NCBI GenBank assembly: GCA_003313425.1 | Contig: NHZP01000041.1 | Span: 372,001-436,000 of the forward strand | Direction: 5' to 3' | DNA: 64,000 nt | Origin: Pseudopyrenochaeta lycopersici | Taxonomy: Eukaryota > Ascomycota > Dothideomycetes > Pleosporales > Pseudopyrenochaetaceae | Shown: piece after piece, positions 54,211 through 64,000 of the stretch | Layout of the letters: each line of letters opens with the position of its first letter | How positions within the stretch are numbered: the stretch's first letter is position 1 | Program-made: the position numbers and the translations under genes | Notes under the pieces: model-generated | What the model was told of the DNA's origin: nothing | The model's input: the letters and a program-made list of their open reading frames with translations, nothing else | The model's database searches: none

Positions 54211-57200
54211 CAGAGATGTCAACAATCAAGCTACAATCAAGCACTTGATTGATTGGCTTGACGATCGTCAATTCGATCAATCCAAGCCTCGTCCTAGTAT
54301 TTTTGCAATCAAATCAAGCCTTAATACGAAGCTTGATTGGTTAGCTTGATTGGCTTGATGTTTTAGTGTTGCGGGAGTGTTCAGCAACATGTTTTAGCTT
54401 CGATTTCAATGAGGCTACTAAGTTTGCTGTACGAGCGATCTCGCGATACTTTCCTGGTGTTATAGTTAGCTTAGTAAGCATCTCAGCTACCTACCTAAAG
54501 CTACTTTACGCGTCCATCTTACGCGTCATCTACCTATACTGTCGCCTTTGCCTATATAGACAGTTACTTAGTGGTTTTTTACGCCCCTATTGTTGCTATG
54601 CCGCTTAACAAAGCCCCTAAACGTCCCCGTAACAGCGCTGCTGTCCCGAACAAGCGCCTAAGGGTCGCTGCTTGTAGCATCGAGTCCCAGCCTGTCGACG
54701 TTAATACGACCCAGCAACTATCTCAGCGTCTATCGCCGCGCAAAGCACTGACGACTGCCGCGTCTCAGGCTACCGAGCCACCCACCTTTGAGTCGCAGTT
54801 GCGCGAGTCTCAGCCTAACGTTGCGATCGTCACGTCTATTGAGGGCAGCAAGGCTGCAACAGTAGCTACGTTAGAAGATAATAATAATAGTAGTAAGGGC
54901 TTTGATGAGCGCTTTGCAGACGACTTCGAGGGGATTAATTGGTCACGTTTACCTCAATACTGCAAGCCGTTGGCTACGCAGAGGCAGAAAAAGAGCTGGG
55001 TATACCTCTACGGCTTTCGCGTTGCGCTCATTAAGGACCCAGACCGCACCTTCTTTGTCTGTCGCTATTGTCATGAGCACAAGATTATCGACGCTGGTGG
55101 CGGCGGCATATACGAAACAACGCTATCGACGTCGACCTCAGCGCGCCATTTAGAGCAGAATAAACGCGGCCATCGTTACGCAGCTCCAGGCAAAGCGCAC
55201 GCTGCGACGAAGGCAGGTAAGAGCGGGCTGCGCGCTGTCTTCAAGGCCGGCAAAGTCAAGGTATCCCAAGACGTTGCCAACGAGCTTGCCGGCTTTAGCA
55301 TTCAGGATTTTCGACATGCTGCTGTCGCATGGCTCGTCGAGAACAACCATCCAATTTCTGAGTTTGAGTCCCCCGCGTTTCGACGGCTGCTTGAAGCTGC
55401 AAATCCTGAGGCAGTGGCGGCATTGTGGACCTCCCATGCGAGTGTTTCACGCTTTGTAATGCGCCGTTTCGACTTTATGCAGCCGCAGGTTGTCGCTGAG
55501 CTGTCGCAATCAATAAGCAAGGTCCACATCAGCTTTGACAGCTGGACGACTAAAGGCGGCAAGCGTGGCTTCTTAGGCGTTGTTGCTCACTACGTTAACA
55601 GCGTTGGTGACCTTGTAGACGTACCTATCGCGCTGCCGCAGCTGACGGGCGCTCACACTGGCGAGAAGATTGCTGAAGTAGTTAGCAAAACGCTGCAGCA
55701 GTTCGGCATAAATCCGCGTACAGTTGGCTACTTTATGCTTGACAACGCTACTAACAACGACGCTGCCGTCCTCAAGCTCGCGCAGCAGATGGGCTTCATC
55801 GCTCCCCATCGCCGCCTCCGTTGCGGCCCTCACATCCTTAACCTCATCGGTCAGACGCTACTCTGGGGTAACAACGACGACGCGTACGACAACGATAGCG
55901 GTGAGCTTGCTGCTGAGAGCGAGTTAATGCGCAAATGGCGCGAGGATGGGCCTTTAGGCGTGCTTCTTAGCGTTATTAACTACATCAAAACGCCGCAACA
56001 ACATGAGCTTTTTAAAAACTTTCAGCGCCTCGCTAACGCTGAGCTGCCCACAGATCAACACAGGATACTTGAGCCAATCAAGCCAGTTGTCACGCGCTGG
56101 AACTCGTACTACTCTGCCTTTGAGCGCGCCGTGGAACTGCAGCCAGCAGTTAACGCCTACGCTAACCACCATATACGCCGCGTGCGAGATGAGGACACGT
56201 ACGCGATAAGTCGCGGCAACAAGCTGCCGGAGGCAGCGCCCTGGACGCGATCGGACGGGCTAACAGCCGCCGATTGGGCGGTCGTTACTGAGTACATAGA
56301 CGTACTAAAGCCGCTAAAGTTGGCAACAAAGCGGCTTGAAGGTCGCGGCAAAAGTGGCCGTTATGGCGCTATTGCTGAGGTCATCCCAGTCTTTGAGTTT
56401 ATACTTACTACGAGCAGCGCGTCAAGGTGTACGAGGCAGTCGACTATAATGCGCACGACGACGCGCCTGAGGACCATCTCGCGATCAACCTTCGCGCTGC
56501 CTGGGCGAAGGCTAGCGATTACTACAATAAACTCGACCTCTCACCAGCGTACTACGCGGCAACGATACTCCATCCGCGCTATAAAACTTACTGCGACGTT
56601 GCCTGGGCTGACAAGCCTGAGTGGCTGGACGCTAATAATTGCGCGTTCCGCGCGCTTTGGGCTGAATACAACCGCTCACCACGCCTAGTGAGGCGGCCAA
56701 AGGTTGTTACCAACGATATCGACGAGGCTATTGAAGCCCTCATCGATCCTGAGGCTAGCGCGGCTGCTGAGGACAGCGAGATAGACGAGTTTAATAGGTG
56801 GAAGAGGTGCGAGCCAAGGGTTGAGAAGGGTAGTGATGCCGCAAACTTCCCAATTAAATACTGGGTAAGCTTGCGCGATCGCTACCCTAATCTCTCTAAG
56901 ATGGCTATCGACGTCATCTCTATCCCAGCGTCAAGCTGCGAGTGTGAGCGTATGTTCAGCGAGCTTGGCGACCTGCTTGAGCCCCGAAGGCGGAAGATCT
57001 CACCCCAGTTACTGGCTGCTATTCAGTGTATAAGGCGGTGGTATAAGGCTGGCTTTGATCAAGGCAGCAGCGTTGCTACAGCAAGAATAACTGACACTGA
57101 AATAGACGCTATATACAAGTTGTGCTATTGGGGCCAGGAGGTCGAGTAATTAGTATAGCCGAGCGATCTCTACAACAATAAACAATCAAGCCACCGATCA

Positions 57201-57325
57201 AGCTTCAAGCCAAGCCAGCCTCATCTAAGCAATCAAGTCAAACAAGTCAAGCCTAACGACTCCAAATCAAGCCTCAAGCCAAGCCGACGACGAGGGCTTG
57301 ATCGGCTTGATTGTTGACATCTCTG
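54211..57325 (+). mobile_element. hAT transposon with perfect 8-bp target duplication
   Basis: The 3115-bp element has inverted ends CAGAGATGTCAACAATCAAG and its complement. It is flanked by GTAATGTA at 54203-54210 and 57326-57333. Subterminal regions at both ends carry many AATCAAGC/GCTTGATT units, the likely transposase binding sites. A fragment of this family lies at 18421-18600. Confidence 0.96.
54598..57149 (+). pseudogene. hAT transposase with a single frameshift
   Basis: The ATG at 54598 begins MPLNKAPKRPRNSAAVPNKR. A BED-type zinc finger follows (TFFVCRYCHEHKI with later His residues in ARHLEQNKRGHRY). The RNase-H-like core has KVHISFDSWTTKGGKRGFLG (catalytic Asp region), NPRTVGYFMLDNATNND (second Asp) and KPVVTRWNSYYSAFERA (the TRWNSYY motif). 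At about 56400-56410, after VFEFIL, the frame shifts by one base. The rest continues at 56427-57149 with LSPAYYAATILHPRYK and the dimerisation domain ASSCECERMFSELGDLLEPR. Without that shift the protein would be about 850 residues. Few other lesions are visible, so this is a young copy. Confidence 0.9.
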
Positions 57326-57402
57326 GTAATGTACCTGCGAAAGAAGCGCATGCATACTAATCAGGAAAGCCTTTTAAATGCAACTCTTTATCACGGATAC
57401 TA

Positions 57403-57836
57403 ACGTGTTTCACCACTCACCTGCGCACACCAGTCACCTGCGCAGCCGAAAACCCACCAAAAATCAAGAGAACTGCACCATCGTATCTCAACAACAATTA
57501 GATTGAAAGTGCTGCAATGTTAATATATTATATGTAGTGCCTAAACCTAAAGGCTATAGAATTTTTTAAGTGCTAAAACCCTATAGTTCTCAAAATAGGG
57601 GCGTTTCGGCCCCCAAATTCGAAAGAATTCACCTGTTCTGTAATATCTTAAGAAGTACCGAAGTTTCACTTTTAGAAATTTAATTGCCTCTACCCCTAAG
57701 AGTTATCTATCATGTATTAAAGTTTCAGCACTTTTTATCAAGTCGTTGTTGAGATATGATGATGTGGTTCTCTTGATTTTTGGTGGGTTTTCGGCTGCGC
57801 AGGTGACTGGTGTGCGCAGGTGGTGGTGAAACACGT
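57403..57836. mobile_element. MITE with about 95-bp terminal inverted repeats
   Basis: The 434-bp element is flanked by TA (57401-57402 and 57837-57838). Its ends (ACGTGTTTCACCACTCACCT) are inverted over about 95 bp, including CGCAGCCGAAAACCCACCAA and a TCTCAACAAC segment. The interior includes CCCAAATTCGAAAGAATTC and no coding sequence. It is related at its ends to the 53505 MITE. Confidence 0.88.
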
Positions 57837-58121
57837 TATGATTTCTAACACTCTTTTACTAATCAGCTCTTGACATTAACTAAATAACTCACACTTCCTA
57901 ATGGAGGTTTGTCACGGTAACCACCGTGGTTCCCGCAACACCTGAATTGGCTAGCACCGTCGAGGCCTGAGCCCGAGCACAGGCCTAGCCCCTGAGTATT
58001 CTTCTGCACCCGAGTTTCTGTCCTCTTCTCTTCTTTACGCAACGTCTTGTATTACACCTGAGATTGTACGTAGTATAATAATCAAGCTACTTAGTTGAGC
58101 GTTGGAACCCCTACTCGTAGC
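57837..58121. other. Spacer, nothing recognised
   Basis: The short stretch between MITE and hAT elements shows no feature. Confidence 0.35.
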
Positions 58122-58209
58122 CAGAGATGTAAATGGACTGGACTGGACTGGATTTTGAGGTCGAATCCAGTCCAGTCCAGATAAACCAGCTGGATTTACT
58201 GGATTATCC

Positions 58210-58421
58210 TGTCACGGGACCACGCGACACGCTAGCACGGACACGACGATCCGGAGCGGATCAACGCAGAACCGTGGTCCTGAAGGGATCACGGACGTGA
58301 AACCCTTTTCTCCTTCTTCGTGCTACGTCTTGTATCTAGTCCTGTCCCTAGCTAAGCTAATACTATTGCTATTCGTTACTCGAGCATCGCTGCTGAACCA
58401 GGTCGCAGCCGAACCCTGACA
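58210..58421. mobile_element. Solo LTR (TGTCACGGG family), 4-bp duplication
   Basis: The 212-bp LTR starts TGTCACGGGACC and ends AACCCTGACA. ATCC flanks it on both sides (58206-58209 and 58422-58425). It is identical to the LTR at 62408-62619 (reversed) except for one C/T difference. Confidence 0.88.
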
Positions 58422-59342
58422 ATCCTCTGGATCAGTGTTAATGAAGGCCGTGTATCGATCTGAAGTGGCAGAGGCCTTTTGTTTGACTTCTTCGTGAGCT
58501 CGAAGGCGGCCAAAGTCGTTGGATTGACGAGGTTTCTGTGGCTTCTGTGGTTGGTTTTTATCACTCGACAACTCCGCGGTGTTCTTCCCTTTATATTCGC
58601 TCTCCCAGAGTTCCCGAACGCCCTGAGTAATCTTACGATTAACCAGCCAGTTCTTTTCTCTTCATGATCGTTCCATTGCTCGTGAAACCAGAGCCAGTTC
58701 TTTGCAGGCCGAAGGACGTGGGAGGTGTAATAAGCAGGAGATTCATCTACTAGATTGTAGTAGGTCTCTGCCTTTTCCCAAGCAGTAGCTGCTCCAGTTG
58801 CTAAAATAGTGAATTCATCCCTGTCGGGGTGCTCTTGGACTTTGCTCCTGAAAATATGCCTGAGCCCTGTACGTCTCTTGTAGAACAAAGTCCAACGTTG
58901 TGAAATATCGGCAGAGTGTATCCTTTTGTCCTTGGGTCAAAAGTGTGGCCTCATAGAACGGTTGGAGGCATGTATGAAGCTGTTCAAGGAGAAGCCAATG
59001 CTGAGCATTAAGACGATCTTTTTCGATACCAACGCCCGCGTCTAGGTATATGGGTGGCACAGAAGCGTTCAATCCGTTGCTTGCAATTAAGGGCTCTGCC
59101 GATTGATACAAAAAAGGAGTCCCAACGTGTAGAGTTGGTTTGAATAAGCTATTAGTAGTTAGTGTTCCACGGCTTCTAATTGGTTAGTTTGCTCTACAAA
59201 ACTCACTCACCTCCAAATTATCGAAGAGCGCCCACGTACCACCTATCCCACATCTTCTAAACTCAGAACGGCGCTGAGGCGTCATTCGAATATACCGAAC
59301 AACGTTGTGGAGGCGTCCTAGGGCGCCACGCCTTCTCCAAAA
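58422..59342 (-). pseudogene. hAT transposase fragment (middle part)
   Basis: The minus strand encodes WRRRGALGRLHNVVRYIRMT, PQRRSEFRRCG and FDNLE, then an intron beginning GTGAGTGAG (about 59217, running to TTAG near 59176). PFYEATLLTQGQKDTLCRYF, LDFVLQETYRAQAYFQEQSP and SPAYYTSHVLRPAKNWLWF follow. The same order and the same intron position after F-D-x-L-E are found in the intact hAT at 59511-62064, but this copy has frame breaks near 58850 and 59140. The dimerisation domain is lost at the LTR. Confidence 0.78.
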
Positions 59343-62300
59343 CAGTGATCTTGTTGGACTGGACTGGACTGGATTCAGGGTTCGGATCCAGTCCAGTCCG
59401 GTGCAAGGGCTCTGGGACTCGTGGAGCGCCAGTGCAAATCCAGTTCTCACAATTGCTTAGTAAGTAACCTTTTTCAATGGAAAAGGCCAGTCCAGTGGCC
59501 GAATACACATTTATTCTACACTATATACTGCGTCATGGACATCCACAATGTCCATACTGGTTCCATCAATATCGTCCTCGTCCAGAAGATCGTCTTGGTC
59601 CACGATCTGAAGTTCCGCGCCGTCCATTTCGGTATCAGCATCACCCCCACCCTGCTGCCCAGTTTCCTGAGGGTCAGGCTCACCTTCTAGTCTCCCGATG
59701 CCTTCGTCGTCGAAAGTATTCCGTGTAGGTGGTCCATACCACGATCGAAGGCACTCGCTACCTTCGATAATATCCATCTTGAGCCTCGAACGCCGGTCGG
59801 TAAGCAGCATCTTTGCGCTGCTGAATAGCCTCTCACACTCATCGGACATCGGTGGAACAGCTAGTCCGTCGAGAGCCATACGTGCTAGATCAGGTTGCGA
59901 GTAGTAGCGATCATTCCAGTACTGGATAAAGTCAAACGAGTCATGTTCATCGAGCCGGATGACGTCTTTCTCAAGAAACTGATCGAGGAGATCGATAGCG
60001 GGTATTTCAGGTGCTGATGCCTCATGGCGGAGCTTAAGCCGCTTATGGCTTTTAATAGCAGCAGAAGCCTTCTCTTTCTTAGCCGGAACAGCTGGCGTTA
60101 GGGCTGGGGTAGCAGACGCCTGCTTAGTAGAGTATCTACCTCGATACTCTTCTAACCAGAGCTCCTTAACAAGCTCTTTCACGGTTAAAATACATGGCCG
60201 CTTAACTTCGTCCGTCCAGGTTTCGATGTACCACTGATGTTTAAGAGTTGGACTTAGAGAAATGGCGGTATAGTATGCTGGCGTATTATCCGCTTTTTTG
60301 AAGTATTCATCCGCCTTACTCCAGGAAACTTCAGCTGCAGCGGCACGAAATGCGAAGTCATCTGCTTCAGTTGCAAGAGCTCTGCGGCCATGTTTCTTCC
60401 GAACCGCCTCTTTGTGGAGCTCTTCAAATTTAATCTTAGCCTGCTGAATCTCATCTAGCAGCCAGCCAAGCGTCTGAAAGTGACCCGCTAGTGTTGACGC
60501 CCTGCCTTCCGTAGATAGGGTTCCATCATAGAACGCCTCAAGCTGGTCGTGAAGGTGCGCAAGTTCCTCCCACTGTTGCTTAGAAAGGCGGTCTTGAAAG
60601 AGGGTTTTCTGGCCCTGGCCAGCCTCGTACTCGTCACAGAAGGTCTGAATTCGCTCCTTCACGTTTAGAGCTCTACCGATCGAGGTAAAGTATGAATTCC
60701 AGCGCGTCTGTTGGCTTTGAATAAGCTAGAGTATGTTAGCTCTAATTTCCGCCTAGCAGGTGCCAGCCCACCTCTAAGCTGTCAAACTCCGATAGCTCCC
60801 CTCCACATATAATTGATCTAAAGAACTGACGGCGCTGAGGGCTTGCTCGTATATATCGAATAATATTATGAAGCTTTCCGATAGCGCCGCGCTTCCGCCA
60901 GAGCTCCTTAACCCTCTTCATATCACCCTCCCTATACGCAGCGTCCAGATCTTTACAGACTTTTTCAGCGTCCTTTCCGATGAGAAAAGCCTGCGCACAT
61001 AGGTTCACGATATGCCCAAAGCAGCGGAGGCGCCGGCGCCTCCGCTGCTTCTCTGACATATTTGGGTAGAGGGCCTGAAGGACGGAATTGATACAGGTGT
61101 CATTAGTGGACGCGTTGTCTGCCATAAAATAGCCGATCTGGCCAGTAATCTTGTAATCTTTGATCACCTGCAAAAGGACATCGGCGATATTTTCTCCTGA
61201 GTGTTCCCCTTCTACCTCACGTAGCGCTAACACGGCAGTTCGACGTGTTCCGGTATTATCGATAAAATGTGCCACTACTCCAAGCACAGCGAGGTGATTC
61301 GGCGACGTCCAAAGATCGAACGATAACGAAATAGGACTCCGAGCGTCATGCATGTCGTGTCGTAATCTCTCCTTCCTCTCCTTGAATGCACTAATCACCC
61401 ATTGAGGAATAGTAGATGCGGCTTTTGGAAGTAGGTTCGCTAAAGGGGGAAATAGATAAAAGAGGAGATCCCGAAAGTAGCCATTTTCAATCTGGAAGAA
61501 AGCGATATGGCAGCAGACCAGCCAGCGGATTAGGAGTTCCTTAAACCGATCTAAGCGGCGGGCGAAGACGATTGACTTCATGTCCTGGTAGTCGGATATC
61601 GACGGCTGACTCGTATCCACCGAGTCTCCTCGGAAGGATTTACTTTCGCCGGTAACCTTATCGATCTTATGTGTCGAGCCGAGGTGGTCGAGCGCTGTAG
61701 AATTGCCATTCGACACTGCTGGAAGCTCTTGCTGACGGCGCTGTTTTTCACAGAGGTAGCAATACCATACACGTCTCCCATCTTTTTTGGCCTGTAGATC
61801 TTCACCGTATATCCAGATCACCGACGTTCGCTTCTTTGTTGCTTTAGGGCCCTTCGCTAGCACTGCACAGCGGATATACTGCCTCCCCTGGAGCTTAAAC
61901 TCATCTGGCTGGATCAGAGCTTCTGGGTCGCGACGGGAGTTAATAGATTCAGGGGCAAGAATAATATTATCAGACTCGGAAGTCTTAGAGGAAGAGCGAG
62001 CGAAGAACTTAGTAATTGTTGATGCGGCCATTTTAGGATGTCTGCCGCCGCTGAGTGGGTTCATACCATTTTTAACATATTAGCAGTCGTAGCTCCCGCT
62101 GGCCTGCCAGATTCATTATTGAATGCTATTAGGAAGTCATTGGACTAGATGAACTCCTTCTGAGAACGCGCTTCTGGGGCAAAGCGTACCTGAAGCAAGA
62201 ACGCCGAAGATGTGACTCACTCTTCCTTATTAGGTTAAGTTGCTTCCTAATTAGGCATGGTCCATTGGCGCTCCAGGAGCCTCCAGACCTCTCGATCCAG

Positions 62301-62394
62301 TCCAGTCCAAATTTCTCAAACTCCGGATCCAGTCCAGCCAAATCCAGTCCATCCAAATCCAGTCCAGTGCTAGTCCAGTCCAATTAGATCACTG
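59343..62394 (-). mobile_element. hAT transposon with intact transposase gene
   Basis: The ends CAGTGATCTTGTTGGACTGG (59343) and CAGTGATCTAATTGGACTGG (complement, ending 62394) are inverted repeats. Both are followed by arrays of GGACTGGACTGGATT-like units, about six at the right end, probable transposase binding sites. The interior contains a complete transposase gene. The 8 bp next to the two ends (CTCCAAAA and CAATCACT) differ, so the flanks were rearranged or the element sits at the junction of other deletions. Confidence 0.85.
59511..62064 (-). CDS. hAT transposase, two exons, apparently intact
   Basis: Exon 1 is 60772-62064 (431 codons). A 46-bp intron, 60726-60771 (GTGGGC, GCTAAC branch site, CTCTAG), is followed by exon 2, 59511-60725, giving 835 residues. 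The intron joins FDSLE to LIQSQQTRWNSYFTSIG, restoring the conserved TRWNSY motif. The N-terminus has a BED-type finger (VWYCYLCEKQRRQQ with later DHLGSTHKID). The core has ISLSFDLWTSPNHLAVLGVV and IGYFMADNASTNDT with the catalytic acids. The C-terminus has the dimerisation domain LAVPPMSDECERLFSSAKML followed by an acidic tail. MAASTITKFF, 11 codons on, is an alternative start. No stop or frameshift is seen, so this element may still be able to move. Confidence 0.9.
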
Positions 62395-62407
62395 CAATCA
62401 CTTGCTT

Positions 62408-62619
62408 TGTCAGGGTTCGGCTGCGACCTGGTTCAGCAGCGATGCTCGAGTAACGAATAGCAATAGTATTAGCTTAGCTAGGGACAAGACTAGATACAAG
62501 ACGTAGCACGAAGAAGGAGAAAAGGGTTTCACGTCCGTGATCCCTTCAGGACCACGGTTCTGCGTTGATCCGCTCCGGATCGTCGTGTCCGTGCTAGCGT
62601 GTCGCGTGGTCCCGTGACA
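62408..62619. mobile_element. Solo LTR (TGTCACGGG family), inverted twin of 58210
   Basis: The 212-bp LTR lies in the opposite orientation to 58210-58421. GCTT flanks it on both sides (62404-62407 and 62620-62623). It is 211 of 212 identical to its twin by eye, indicating very recent activity of this retrotransposon family. Confidence 0.88.
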
Positions 62620-63104
62620 GCTTCAACAGTCTGGTTCAGAAAAAAAAAGATCAGTTTCTCTTTTTTACGGATGTATCACTTCTTGTAGATCCAAGCAAAT
62701 GTGCACTAGTATAATTTTCATTATTAGTAAGGCTCCATTCCTGCTTCGTTTCTTCCAAGGTAGATCGCGTACCGAGCAATATCAGAAACCCAAACCCCAA
62801 TCAAATCGCCGTGTGGATTTCCATCCTCTCCAGCCGCGGAAGCCCCTGGGCTCCCGTATATCGTTGCTACCATTGCATTTGGAGATGCATACCTTCAATT
62901 CCAAATGGTAGTCTCAGAGCAAAGGCGATTAAAGCGGCATGGTTTCAGTGGATCTTAGCCCTACATACGATTTCAAAGGTGTTCAGTAATCAGGTCCCCA
63001 ATCTAACCCCCCTCCTGTATACGGAACAACAATTGCACCGCACACGCGTTTACGCCATAGTAGTCCCATGACATCCTACCAATAGTCTTTCATCTATATA
63101 CGAC
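62620..63104. other. Spacer between hAT elements
   Basis: No gene is recognised. An A-run lies at 62640-62648. The open frame 62811-63071 shows no family features. Confidence 0.4.
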
Positions 63105-64000
63105 CAGTGTGTTAAATGGATGGATCGGCCAGCCGATCCAAATCCATTAGGTGGCTTGGATGGCTTTTGGATAATCGCTGGATCTAAGCCAAATTGGTCT
63201 TTGAGGCTGAAGCCACCGAACTATATTTGATCTCTGAAGAGCGTGATTGCGACTAGTTACATTGCTGGATCGCTCGCCATCATGTCAATAATGCTGGCAC
63301 GATCCCAGGAGTAGAGACATTGCGCGGCTTGGATTATATCTTGCTCAAGATGATTACGACGTTTCGTTACCATGAGTCCCATATGGCTGAAGACTCGTTC
63401 AGGTTCATCGCTCATTGCTGGGATAGATAGCATGTCAAACGCCATCTGCGCAAGATGAGGATATTCCTTTAAGCCGATCGTACGCCACCATTGAATTGGG
63501 CAGTCGTTAACATCAATAATTGCTTGATCGCAGAACCGCTCGAACTCATCCTGAGGAGTAGCTTTGCGGGCATCCGAGTGAACCTTGTCAAGATGTTGCC
63601 GACGATGAGCAACGACTTTGTTCGGCTCACGTTGCTTCTGCGGTGAGATAGCTTCCGATACAACTTGCTTCCTATATTGAAGCCCATACAACGACTTGAC
63701 GGACTTCTTGCCTGATAAAACCCAAGACTTCTTGCGAGCCCATCTCTGCTCAATGAAGCGCCAAGTGTAACTCGGATGAAGTACTGTTGCCGCAAGATAT
63801 GCGGGAGAGTCGTCAAGTTTGGCGTAATATTCTTCTGCCTTGTCGAGCGCAAGTTTGATCTGGGTCCTAAAATGCCATTGACCTTCGGTAGCCGCTGCCG
63901 GCGCGTCCTTGTAATTGTTGTACACTTCGGTAAGGTGCTCGACGATACACTCGAGGTCTGGCATGACATTAAAGAGTCCACAAGTCTTCCCATCGCCCGG
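63105..64000 (-). mobile_element. hAT element running off the right edge
   Basis: The end CAGTGTGTTAAATGGATGGA at 63105 with subterminal GGATGGATCGGCC, GGCTTGGATGGC repeats resembles the CAGTG/CAGAG hAT ends of this window. The coding sequence on the minus strand continues beyond position 64000. Confidence 0.75.
63257..64000 (-). CDS. hAT transposase, C-terminal part (partial)
   Basis: The minus-strand frame is open from the window edge to the stop at 63257. It contains LALDKAEEYYAKLDDSPAYL, AATVLHPSYTWRFIEQRW and the dimerisation domain LAQMAFDMLSIPAMSDEPER with VFSHMGLMVTKRRNHLEQDI. Usual hAT proteins have CERxFS here; this one has P-E-R-V-F-S. No stop interrupts the visible part. The N-terminus lies outside the window, so integrity cannot be judged. 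Confidence 0.82.
   Translation of the reverse strand, partial: PGDGKTCGLFNVMPDLECIVEHLTEVYNNYKDAPAAATEGQWHFRTQIKLALDKAEEYYAKLDDSPAYLAATVLHPSYTWRFIEQRWARKKSWVLSGKKSVKSLYGLQYRKQVVSEAISPQKQREPNKVVAHRRQHLDKVHSDARKATPQDEFERFCDQAIIDVNDCPIQWWRTIGLKEYPHLAQMAFDMLSIPAMSDEPERVFSHMGLMVTKRRNHLEQDIIQAAQCLYSWDRASIIDMMASDPAM

Larger units (their letters stand above)
58122..59342 (-). mobile_element. Truncated hAT element carrying a solo LTR
   Basis: The end CAGAGATGTAAATGGACTGG at 58122 with following GGACTGGACTGGATT repeats marks a hAT terminus. Coding sequence on the minus strand runs from 58422 to the point where the next hAT begins (59343). A 212-bp LTR at 58210-58421 replaced or interrupted the C-terminal coding region. 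The N-terminal half is missing. Confidence 0.75.

Noticed and set aside
57403..57836. The long inverted repeat could be a microRNA-like hairpin gene.
   Set aside because: TA duplications and ACGTG ends shared with other elements identify it as a MITE.
59343..62394. I looked for an 8-bp target duplication around the intact hAT.
   Set aside because: CTCCAAAA and CAATCACT do not match at either plausible end position, so none is claimed.

Overview
The window looks like a transposon-dense stretch of a filamentous ascomycete (Pezizomycotina) genome. The evidence is short introns of 46-85 bp with GT..AG ends, genes typical of moulds (PDR-type ABC transporter, old-yellow-enzyme family, secreted alpha/beta hydrolases, a DUF3237-like secreted protein, a kappa-class GST-like protein), and fungal transposons (Fot1/pogo, Tc1/mariner, hAT, MULE, a piggyBac relic, many solo LTRs). 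The genus cannot be named from the sequence. Most transposase genes carry in-frame stops, mainly TAG where homologues have W or Q, which is what RIP-type CpA-to-TpA mutation would produce.

Layout. 0-12.7 kb: piggyBac relic, a solo LTR nested in another solo LTR, a Fot1-like element, a damaged DUF3237-like gene, a decayed MULE, and a Fot1-like element inside a solo LTR. 12.8-27.7 kb: a large inverted repeat with arms 12816-18420 and 22141-27745 (5605 bp each, centre near 20280.5) that look identical wherever compared. Each arm holds two different alpha/beta hydrolase genes and a broken Tc1-like transposase. The 3.7-kb spacer holds a hAT fragment, a mariner relic and a pogo element disrupted by a solo LTR. 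27.8-31.3 kb: Fot1-like copy, hAT relic, solo LTR. 31.7-33.2 kb: frameshifted OYE-family gene. 33.9-36.5 kb: hAT pieces, including a deletion derivative that cuts an ankyrin-repeat gene. 37.7-38.7 kb: GST-kappa/DsbA-like gene. 38.8-42.9 kb: Fot1-like copy, Tc1-like pseudogene, solo LTR with target duplication.

43.1-51.9 kb is a gene island: alpha/beta hydrolase (-), zinc-type alcohol dehydrogenase (+) and a seven-exon PDR ABC transporter (-), all open. Together they would suit hydrolysis, oxidation/reduction and export of a small molecule, but joint function is inference. 52.4-64 kb: solo LTR, two TIR-bearing MITEs, a 3.1-kb hAT with a perfect 8-bp target duplication and one frameshift, and a cluster of three further hAT elements, one with an apparently intact 835-residue two-exon transposase, lying between two nearly identical solo LTRs in opposite orientation.

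The main discoveries are structural: the inverted repeat with an abrupt identity cliff at its outer edge and an LTR with mismatched flanks exactly at its inner edge, and several nested insertions dated by empty sites and target duplications within the same window.
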